This document shows positions 1 to 5,415 of a stretch of 13,204 nt of DNA, one piece after another. The notes beneath the pieces are model-generated. The model did no database searches, was not told the origin of the DNA, and saw nothing but the letters and a program-made list of their open reading frames with translations. A program made the position numbers and the translations under genes. The DNA comes from JBLIOB01 sp047639575 (GTDB lineage: Bacteria; Bacteroidota; Bacteroidia; Flavobacteriales_D; Parvicellaceae). Numbering within the stretch: the stretch's first letter is position 1; every line of letters starts with the position of its first letter. The stretch spans positions 1 to 13,204 of the forward strand of contig JBLIOB010000098.1 in assembly GCA_047639575.1 (NCBI GenBank). The letters run 5' to 3'.

Positions 1-135
1 GCACCAAACAACTATCACCGAGCACCAAACAACTATCACCTAGCACCAAACAACTATCACCTAGCACCAAACAACTATCACCTAGCACCAAACAACTATC
101 ACCTAGCACCAAACAACTATCACCTAGCACCAAAC
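1..135. repeat. 21-bp tandem repeat array, about 6.4 copies, cut by the window edge
   Basis: Six full copies of a 21-bp unit beginning GCACCAAACAACTATC start at 1, 22, 43, 64, 85 and 106. A seventh copy starting at 127 breaks off after nine bases. The copies are identical except that base 20 of the first is G instead of T. Degenerate remnants of the ACCAAAC core recur at 143-149 and 161-167. Because 21 is a multiple of three, the array stays open in two + frames (heptads APNNYHL, and TKQLSPS in the other frame) and in one - frame (GDSCLVL). The two + frames end at stops 208-210 and 204-206. No in-frame ATG lies inside the window, so coding cannot be decided here. Near-perfect identity points to recent expansion by slippage. 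It is either an intergenic satellite or the tail of a repetitive coding sequence. Confidence 0.95.
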
Positions 136-185
136 CTTTATTACCAAACACCCACCCTCTACCAAACTTTAAACCAAGGTTTTCA

Positions 186-215
186 TTGCGAACAAAAGAT
201 CATTAATTAACTTCG
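186..215 (+). promoter_or_regulatory. Candidate Bacteroidota promoter for the cyclophilin gene
   Basis: A TTG at 186-188 is followed by a 19-base spacer and TAACTTCG at 208-215. This matches the Bacteroidota -33 TTG / -7 TAnnTTTG pattern at all but one of the fixed positions. Only four bases separate the -7 box from the ATG at 220, so transcription would begin at or next to the start codon. The short consensus makes chance matches possible. Confidence 0.45.
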
Positions 216-219
216 CAGG

Positions 220-651
220 ATGAAAGGAAAAATCAATACCGTAAAAGGAACAATGGAAGTTGAATTCTATGAGAATGATGCTCCAAAAACAGTAGCAAAT
301 TTTGTGAAGTTGGCGAAAGAAGGATATTACGATGGATTAACTTTTCATCGAGTACTTCCAGATTTTGTTATTCAAGGTGGTTGTCCAGATGGAACTGGCG
401 CAGGAGGGCCTGGCTACTCAATAGATTGTGAATTAGATGGAGATAATCAATTTCACGATAAAGGAGTATTGTCTATGGCTCATGCTGGAAGAAATACAGG
501 AGGTTCACAGTTCTTCGTATGCCACAGTAGAAATAACACGGCTCATTTAGATCGTAATCATACTTGCTTTGGTAAGGTGGTGGAAGGTGCTGACTTTATA
601 GACGCTATAACTGAAGGAGATAAAATAGAATCAATAGTAATAGAAGATTAG
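220..651 (+). CDS. Cyclophilin-type peptidyl-prolyl cis-trans isomerase, cytoplasmic
   Basis: This 143-residue single-domain cyclophilin should catalyse cis-trans isomerisation of Xaa-Pro bonds and assist protein folding. The catalytic block TFHRVLPDFVIQGG is at 41-54, with the family Arg at 44, Phe at 49 and Gln at 52. GSQFF follows at 95-99, and HLDRNHTCFGKV at 109-120. By alignment with human cyclophilin A, the catalytic-site His is kept (H114), while the cyclosporin-binding Trp is His (H109), as in many bacterial members, which suggests low cyclosporin sensitivity. There is no signal peptide, so it should act in the cytoplasm like E. coli PpiB. The ATG start gives the usual N-terminus running straight into the first beta strand. 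It appears monocistronic, between a promoter candidate and an intrinsic terminator. Confidence 0.95.
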   Translation: MKGKINTVKGTMEVEFYENDAPKTVANFVKLAKEGYYDGLTFHRVLPDFVIQGGCPDGTGAGGPGYSIDCELDGDNQFHDKGVLSMAHAGRNTGGSQFFVCHSRNNTAHLDRNHTCFGKVVEGADFIDAITEGDKIESIVIED

Positions 652-688
652 TAGCTAAAACTATTTAAATTCTAAAAAAACGTTAATT

Positions 689-720
689 CGGCAGCTCATT
701 TTTTGGGTTGCCGTTTTTTT
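689..720 (+). terminator. Intrinsic (rho-independent) terminator after the cyclophilin gene
   Basis: The arms CGGCAGCTCA (689-698) and TGGGTTGCCG (704-713) form a 10-bp stem with two G-U wobbles around a five-T loop. Seven T residues follow at 714-720. Seven A residues at 674-680 flank the stem at a short distance, so it could also work weakly on the other strand. It lies 37 bases after the cyclophilin stop codon and separates that gene from the membrane-protein unit. Confidence 0.85.
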
Positions 721-730
721 CGTTAGATTT

Positions 731-752
731 ACTTTGTAATTCAAAGTACTTT
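731..752 (+). promoter_or_regulatory. Putative operator, copy 1 (ACTTTG-N5-CAAAGTACTTT)
   Basis: ACTTTG (731-736) and CAAAGT (742-747) form a perfect 6-bp inverted repeat with a 5-base spacer. The right arm continues as AAAGTACTTT, itself a perfect 10-bp palindrome (743-752), giving three half-sites in a row. All 17 positions outside the spacer are identical in the copy at 1741-1762. It ends seven bases before the ATG at 760, and its left arm with the preceding T (TACTTTG) resembles a -7 box. The likely ligand is the winged-helix regulator encoded at 1422-1718, which would imply autoregulation. Binding is inferred, not shown. Confidence 0.6.
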
Positions 753-759
753 AACGCGT

Positions 760-1410
760 ATGACTGATCAGGCAAAAGAACAATTAGAGCACCTCTCTGA
801 AATCAGAGATTTAATGAAGGAATCGTCTCAATTCCTTTCACTAAGTGGTTTATCCGGTGTTTTTGCTGGAATATATGCGTTAGTTGGTGCAGGTTTGGTT
901 TGGACAGATTTTATTGAGCTATTATCAGCTAAATCGCTGGATCCGTTAAGATCTGCGGGGGCTATGACCGTAAATGCCATCTGGTTTAAGCTGGGTTATT
1001 TTCTATTAGTGGGATTAAGTGTGTTGGCTGCTTCCTTAATAACAGGGTTTATTCTTACTGCAAGAAAAGCAAAAAAGAACAATCGGAAATTATTAGATAC
1101 AGCCGCGAAAAAGTTGATTTTAAATCTATTTATTCCACTTGCTTTAGGTGGAATGTTTTGCTTAGGACTTATTTATCATGGGTATATCGGAGCTGTCGCT
1201 CCAGCAACATTAGTTTTTTATGGAATGGCGTTACTAAATGCTGGAAAGTATACATACAGAGATATTAGATACTTGGGTATCTGCCAAATGGCAATTGGTG
1301 TCGGGTCTATATTCTTTATGGGGCAAGGATTATACTTTTGGGCATTTGGATTTGGTGTGTTGCACATAATCTACGGATTGGCCATGTATTTTAAATATGA
1401 AAGAGGGTAG
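760..1410 (+). CDS. Six-helix integral membrane protein of unknown function, paired with a winged-helix regulator
   Basis: The 216-residue product has a charged cytoplasmic N-terminus of about 25 residues (EQLEHLSEIRDLMKESS). About six hydrophobic helices follow, at roughly 27-50, 76-101, 117-140, 143-161, 169-188 and 190-211, with a basic loop ARKAKKNNRK at 101-110. The N-terminal stretch leading into SLSGLSGVFAGIYAL resembles a Bacteroidota membrane-protein family often found beside small winged-helix regulators, but no catalytic or transport motif is visible. The gene ends 11 bases before the regulator gene, so the two are almost certainly cotranscribed. The operator candidate at 731-752 lies directly upstream. 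It could be a sensor or a target of the regulator; I do not assign a function. Confidence 0.85.
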   Translation: MTDQAKEQLEHLSEIRDLMKESSQFLSLSGLSGVFAGIYALVGAGLVWTDFIELLSAKSLDPLRSAGAMTVNAIWFKLGYFLLVGLSVLAASLITGFILTARKAKKNNRKLLDTAAKKLILNLFIPLALGGMFCLGLIYHGYIGAVAPATLVFYGMALLNAGKYTYRDIRYLGICQMAIGVGSIFFMGQGLYFWAFGFGVLHIIYGLAMYFKYERG

Positions 1411-1421
1411 GGGAAAATCTA

Positions 1422-1718
1422 TTGAAGGGATTCGATCAATTAAATAAAGCGTTTGATAGTCGTGTAAGACTAGGTGTCATGTCCATTTTATTGGTCAGTG
1501 AATGGGTGAAGTATGGAGATTTGAAAGAGAAATTAGAGTTGACAGATGGTAATTTAGCGAGCCATATTTCAGCATTAGATAAATTAAAATATATCGAAAT
1601 TAAGAAGCAGTTTGTTGGTAAGAGACCTCAGACTACCTATCGAGTAACGAAAGCAGGCAGAGAGGCTTTTGAAGATCATTTAAACGGATTAGAGGCCTTG
1701 TTAAAAGGAGGGAAATAA
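1422..1718 (+). CDS. Small winged-helix DNA-binding regulator (HTH_34-like, MarR/ArsR fold), TTG start
   Basis: This 98-residue protein is a single winged helix-turn-helix domain of the kind found in stand-alone Bacteroidota regulators. The N-terminus (QLNKAFDSRVRLGVMSIL) forms the first helix. The recognition helix is about 41-56 (TDGNLASHISALDKLK), and the beta wing is about 58-76, with the basic KKQFVGKRPQTTYR turn. No ligand or sensor domain is present. The start is TTG at 1422: an in-frame stop lies at 1398-1400, no ATG or GTG lies between, and the next ATG (residue 20) would remove the first helix. A purine-rich AGGGTAGGGG is a few bases upstream. It is cotranscribed with the membrane protein at 760-1410. 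The identical inverted repeats before this unit and before the gene at 1787 suggest that it controls both. Confidence 0.9.
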   Translation: MKGFDQLNKAFDSRVRLGVMSILLVSEWVKYGDLKEKLELTDGNLASHISALDKLKYIEIKKQFVGKRPQTTYRVTKAGREAFEDHLNGLEALLKGGK

Positions 1719-1740
1719 GAATAAAAAAATTTGCAACAAT

Positions 1741-1762
1741 ACTTTGAAAAACAAAGTACTTT
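1741..1762 (+). promoter_or_regulatory. Putative operator, copy 2 (ACTTTG-N5-CAAAGTACTTT)
   Basis: This has the same architecture as the site at 731-752: ACTTTG, five bases (all A here), then CAAAGTACTTT. All 17 non-spacer bases match, and 19 of 22 match overall. It lies 24 bases before the ATG at 1787, in the 68-base gap between the regulator gene and the DUF4173-type gene. This implies that the four-gene unit has its own regulated promoter. No terminator is visible in the gap, so read-through from the regulator gene is also possible. Confidence 0.6.
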
Positions 1763-1786
1763 CATTTAGAAACCAAAATAGTAAAC

Positions 1787-3277
1787 ATGAAAAAAGACGT
1801 CATATTCATCATAATAGCCTCGTTCATCTATAGTTATTTATTTTTTAGACAGGATGCGGGAATTAACTTCCTCTTGTTTTCTGTGATCCTTGCTGTATTC
1901 CAGCTCATTCGGAATAAGTCTATATATAAATCTTTTACTTGGGATTTAGCTGTAGTAGGGGCTATTGCCTCTGGTTTTGGAATTCTCTTGTATGGTAATG
2001 GATTGTCTATTACTGCTAATGTGGTTGCCCTGTTAACAATGAGTTTTTCGGCCTACTCTTCAAAAAATTCACTTCCTATCGGATTGTTCCATTCTGTTTA
2101 TTCGATTTCAGGATCATTTGTTTTTTTACTGCTAGACTCTATGTCGATTAAGCCAAAGGAAAACGGTTCTGAAAAAAAGTCGAAATGGAATTTTGTGAGT
2201 ATTCTATTCTATATAATTCTCCCTGTATCTGCACTGGTGGTGTTCTTTGTTCTTTATCGATTAGGGAATTCAGTATTTGAGCAGCTTACGGAGAACATAG
2301 ATTTATCTTTTATTTCTCTAGAATGGATTCTGTTTTTAATTGGCGGTTCATTGATCATGTTTGGATTTTTCAGACATCATATTATCAAGCCATTTCAAAA
2401 GTTTGATGCGAACACACCAAATAAGCTAGAAAAGCGGGAAAGGCCAACCCAAATGGATAGCTTACTTCAGGAGGGCGTGGAAAATAAGTCGGGTATTGTG
2501 ATGTTCGTTGTGCTTAATTTACTGTTGCTGGTGGTGAATTTCGGAGATGTTATTTTTATTACTGGAGGTGCTCAATTAGCATCAGGCGTGTCCTTGTCTG
2601 ACTCAGTTCACCAAGGAATTGGGGCTTTAATCACTTCGATAGTATTCGCTGTTCTGATTATCCTCTTTTACTTTCGAGGTCGCTTAAACTTTATTCAAAA
2701 CAACAAACACATCAAGGGGTTGGCTTTTTTCTGGATCGTTCAGAATCTTTTTCTGGTAGCATCTACCTGCTTCCGAAATTTGGAATATATCGAAGCGCAC
2801 GGTTTAACCTACAAGAGAATAGGGGTTTATGTCTATTTAGGTTTAACCATTATAGGTCTGCTCTTCACCCTATATAAAGTGTTTAGCGTTAAAACAAATT
2901 GGTTTTTAGTTCGAGCCGTTTCTTGGAGCTTTTTTCTAGTTCTCGTTATCACTCCTCTGGTCAATTGGGATCAACTCGTTCTGCATTCTCAAATCAATGT
3001 AGCCAATCAAGAAGAAAAGGTGTTAGACGTGTACTATTTAGTTGAAATGTCAAGTGAATGCTTCCCAACTATAATCGAATATTTAAAACATACCGAAGAC
3101 GATTATCTGAAGAGTAAAATGGAAAATGAAATTGCATGGCATTTGAAAGGTGCCGACAATAATGATTGGAGATCTTTTAATGTCAGGAATAAAGAGATGT
3201 ATCAGTTTTTAAGTGAGCATTATTCTACAGAGGAGCTAGAAGAGATTAAAAGTGATTATATACGCTGGAGGATATGA
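1787..3277 (+). CDS. DUF4173/DUF4153-type multi-pass membrane protein
   Basis: The 496-residue protein has about 11-12 hydrophobic segments between residues 5 and 393. A charged cytoplasmic loop at about 200-232 contains KFDANTPNKLEKRERP. A soluble tail of about 100 residues (from about 395) is rich in acidic and aromatic residues (LVEMSSECFPTIIEYLKHTEDDYLK). Layout and sequence character match the DUF4173 family of Bacteroidota and Firmicutes inner-membrane proteins, which has no established biochemical function and is often linked to winged-helix regulators, as here. The ATG at 1787 gives a typical Lys-rich start before the first helix. Its stop overlaps the next ATG by four bases. The family assignment comes from memory of the pattern; a profile search would settle DUF4173 versus the related DUF4153. 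Confidence 0.8.
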   Translation: MKKDVIFIIIASFIYSYLFFRQDAGINFLLFSVILAVFQLIRNKSIYKSFTWDLAVVGAIASGFGILLYGNGLSITANVVALLTMSFSAYSSKNSLPIGLFHSVYSISGSFVFLLLDSMSIKPKENGSEKKSKWNFVSILFYIILPVSALVVFFVLYRLGNSVFEQLTENIDLSFISLEWILFLIGGSLIMFGFFRHHIIKPFQKFDANTPNKLEKRERPTQMDSLLQEGVENKSGIVMFVVLNLLLLVVNFGDVIFITGGAQLASGVSLSDSVHQGIGALITSIVFAVLIILFYFRGRLNFIQNNKHIKGLAFFWIVQNLFLVASTCFRNLEYIEAHGLTYKRIGVYVYLGLTIIGLLFTLYKVFSVKTNWFLVRAVSWSFFLVLVITPLVNWDQLVLHSQINVANQEEKVLDVYYLVEMSSECFPTIIEYLKHTEDDYLKSKMENEIAWHLKGADNNDWRSFNVRNKEMYQFLSEHYSTEELEEIKSDYIRWRI

Positions 3278-3417
3278 GAAAGCGAAAAAGTATCATATCG
3301 TTTAACATGTTGCTATTTCTAGTTTTTATCCTCTTTGAAATGGCTGGCTGTATGAGCGCAGTTGCATATTATCCCTTGGATGAAGCACAGACTATCAGTA
3401 AAAACATTGAACCATGA
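3274..3417 (+). CDS. 47-residue predicted micro-lipoprotein or small membrane protein
   Basis: This short gene starts with an ATG that overlaps the DUF4173-type stop (ATGA at 3274-3277) and ends in a TGA that overlaps the start of the lipid kinase gene (ATGA at 3414-3417). It therefore exactly fills the space between two certain genes, strong evidence that it is translated. The product begins MRKRKS, has a hydrophobic stretch at about 7-25, and then MAGC at 23-26, a plausible though not ideal lipobox (Met at -3, Ala at -2, Gly at -1). Cleavage before Cys26 would leave a mature lipopeptide of 22 residues with an AVAYYPLDEAQ segment. If it is not processed, it would be a single-pass membrane peptide. 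I do not recognise a family. Its position suggests a role with the membrane proteins encoded on either side. Confidence 0.75.
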   Translation: MRKRKSIISFNMLLFLVFILFEMAGCMSAVAYYPLDEAQTISKNIEP

Positions 3418-3755
3418 AAACTTTTAAATATGCTATAGAAGGAATATTTCACGCAATTAAGCAAGAGAGGAACATGAAAATCCATCTTGTATTGCTCGGG
3501 GTGGCTTCCTTTATGGGGTTCTATTTTCGAATCTCCAATATGGAATGGATTATACAGCTTTTACTTTTTGCTATGGTAATTGGTACCGAAATGTTCAATA
3601 CTTCCATTGAGAGGATCACAGATGGAATCTATAAAAGTTTTGACCCGAATGCCAAAGTGATCAAAGATGTTGCAGCAGGCGCTGTGTTATTTATCGCAAT
3701 GACCGCGCTTGCAATAGGATGCATTATATACTTACCAAAATTTGATTTTATATGA
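3414..3755 (+). CDS. Diacylglycerol kinase / undecaprenol kinase family (DgkA-type) integral membrane lipid kinase
   Basis: The 113-residue protein matches the bacterial DgkA family, which phosphorylates diacylglycerol or undecaprenol at the inner membrane using ATP. It has an N-terminal amphipathic helix with HAIKQERN (E18), three transmembrane helices (about 22-40, 45-63, 86-108), and the family motif E59-xx-N62-T-S-I-E66-xxx-D70. K84-D85 then begins the KDVAAGAVL segment. These correspond to the E. coli catalytic and metal-binding residues Glu69, Asn72, Glu76, Asp80, Lys94 and Asp95, so the enzyme should be active. Substrate cannot be told from sequence: Gram-negative relatives prefer diacylglycerol, while short Gram-positive relatives use undecaprenol. 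It overlaps both neighbours by four bases, consistent with coupled translation in an envelope-related operon. Confidence 0.92.
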   Translation: MKTFKYAIEGIFHAIKQERNMKIHLVLLGVASFMGFYFRISNMEWIIQLLLFAMVIGTEMFNTSIERITDGIYKSFDPNAKVIKDVAAGAVLFIAMTALAIGCIIYLPKFDFI

Positions 3756-4426
3756 GTGATTATTGGAAACGTTTTTTTTCGGTTCAGTTGGTATTAGCAG
3801 TTTGCTGTATTTTCTGCATTATTCTTCTGGGGCTCCGCGTTAAGTTAACAGGAAGGTTTACCTATTCATTTATGATATGGAATTTGTTCCTGGGATGCAT
3901 TCCTCAGGCATTTGCGATCTTATTGAGGTACTTCAGCTCGAATAAGAATTCGATTCGATCCAAACTTTCGAGGATGTTTTTATTTTCAATGTGGCTGCTG
4001 TTTTTCCCAAATGCCATCTATATGGTTAGTGATTTGCTTCACTTGTCTAGAATTAGTTCGCCAGAAATTCCAAATTGGTATGATGCAATTATGTTATTTG
4101 GATTTGCGATGACTGGATTATTCTTAAGCCTAGTTAGTCTGAGGTATGTTCACGTATTTTTGAAATCTCGTTATTCTAACAGGTCTTCCTGGATTATTGT
4201 GGCATTTGCTATCATTCTTTGCGGATTCGGAGTTTATCTAGGGAGGTTCTTAAGATGGAATTCGTGGGATATTATTCAGGAGCCGTTTGGGCTCTTTAAT
4301 GACATCTTGCAACGGTTAATTCATCCATTTGCCCACTTCGAAGCTTACTTTGTTACTGGCGTATTTACTATCATTTTGTTCTCGGCATATTTACTGATGA
4401 ATTTAATGAGAGATAAAATAGAGTAG
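3752..4426 (+). CDS. DUF1361 integral membrane protein
   Basis: The 224-residue protein has about six to seven transmembrane helices and two blocks typical of the DUF1361 family: FPNAIYMVSDLLHL at 85-98, followed by NWYDAIMLFGFAMTG (108-122), and GVYLGRFLRWNSWD at 160-173. The conserved Asn, Asp and Arg residues inside or next to membrane segments are characteristic, but the biochemical role of the family is unknown. The start overlaps the kinase stop (ATGA, 3752-3755). It is the last gene of the operon: only 35 bases separate it from the convergent PorP/SprF-family gene. That gap holds a short AT-only inverted repeat (TTATTT-AG-AAATAA, 4443-4456) but no convincing terminator. Confidence 0.9.
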   Translation: MSDYWKRFFSVQLVLAVCCIFCIILLGLRVKLTGRFTYSFMIWNLFLGCIPQAFAILLRYFSSNKNSIRSKLSRMFLFSMWLLFFPNAIYMVSDLLHLSRISSPEIPNWYDAIMLFGFAMTGLFLSLVSLRYVHVFLKSRYSNRSSWIIVAFAIILCGFGVYLGRFLRWNSWDIIQEPFGLFNDILQRLIHPFAHFEAYFVTGVFTIILFSAYLLMNLMRDKIE

Positions 4427-4461
4427 GAGATATAAGAAAGCATTATTTAGAAATAAACTAA

Positions 4462-5415
4462 CTATTTAAATGAAGGACAATCATAAACTCTATTCCGCTG
4501 GTTCCACTGCTGAACTCCTCCGGATTGTTTGCTCGTTTTAAAGATTAAAACCAGTTCGTGTGACCCACTATTGTAAGTCCTTAATCCTGACGTGTTGATG
4601 TCATAAGAATAACCCAGACCAAATAAACCTTTCTCAAATCCAACCATTAAGGCAATTGCATCTTTATATCGGTAAGAAACGCCAGCCCAGATTTGATGAT
4701 CATAAATAACCCTTGCGTTTAGGTCAAATGTAAATGGCGCGTTAAACATAACTCTCAACATTGCAGATGGTTCCACAGCAATAATGCTGTTCTTACTTCC
4801 TAATAAATAACTGCCAGTTACGTACATAGCTCTATCTAGCGTGCTTGTAACCGGAAGAGAGACAGAGTAGATATCTGTCTTAGATTGAAATAGGTTATGC
4901 ATGGACACTCCTATGTGATGATATCCACCATACCAATGAAGACCGAACGAAAGGTCCGGAATCATCTCATTGGTTAAATACTTATCTACTGTATTGTCAT
5001 CAGGTTCTTCGGTAAAGATTCTGGTTTTATCCATAACGAACTGAGAAAACGATCCTGCTATCCCAAATGAAAGTCTTGTTCCAGACGAGGTAGCAATTTG
5101 GGTACTTATCGCAGCCATAACTCCAGTTCGTCTAACTGGTCCCGCTACATCATTAAAGAAATATCCGCCAGCACCAATTTGCTTGTGAACATGACCATGA
5201 TAAGATAAATGTTGCGCTGCAGGTGCTTCACGAATCCCAGTCCATTGTCTTCTTAAGTCAATTGTTATAGGAGCGTAGTTTTTGGTTCCTGCTACAGCCG
5301 GATTAATAGCGAAGTCATTAAACATATACTGGCTATTCATTACAATTTGTTGCGCGTTAACTGAAATGGAAATCACCACCATCACTATCGATATTTGAAT
5401 CTTCAAATGCTTCAT
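4462..5415 (-). CDS. PorP/SprF-family type IX secretion system outer-membrane protein
   Basis: The 317-residue protein begins with a signal peptide (MKHLKIQISIVMVVISISVNA, then QQ). The family's typical mature start, SQYMFNDFAINPAVAG, follows at about 28-43, with RRQWTGI and the GGYFFND segment after it. The remainder is a series of alternating strands ending in GFEKGLFGLGYSYDI and a terminal strand ELVLIFKT, as expected for an outer-membrane beta-barrel. PorP and SprF proteins work with T9SS, and SprF is needed for surface delivery of the adhesin SprB in Flavobacterium. The start codon overlaps the stop of the upstream 1312-residue adhesin gene by four bases, so the two are cotranscribed and probably function as a pair. 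About 25 residues extend beyond the last strand (ending CPSFK), a small tail of unknown role. Confidence 0.93.
   Translation of the reverse strand: MKHLKIQISIVMVVISISVNAQQIVMNSQYMFNDFAINPAVAGTKNYAPITIDLRRQWTGIREAPAAQHLSYHGHVHKQIGAGGYFFNDVAGPVRRTGVMAAISTQIATSSGTRLSFGIAGSFSQFVMDKTRIFTEEPDDNTVDKYLTNEMIPDLSFGLHWYGGYHHIGVSMHNLFQSKTDIYSVSLPVTSTLDRAMYVTGSYLLGSKNSIIAVEPSAMLRVMFNAPFTFDLNARVIYDHQIWAGVSYRYKDAIALMVGFEKGLFGLGYSYDINTSGLRTYNSGSHELVLIFKTSKQSGGVQQWNQRNRVYDCPSFK

Noticed and set aside
1..135. Possible CRISPR array
   Set aside because: The 21-bp units are directly adjacent with no spacers, so this is a simple tandem repeat.
4443..4456. Inverted repeat TTATTT-AG-AAATAA as a terminator between convergent genes
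   Set aside because: The stem is only six A-T pairs with a two-base loop and no adjacent T tract, too weak to call a terminator.
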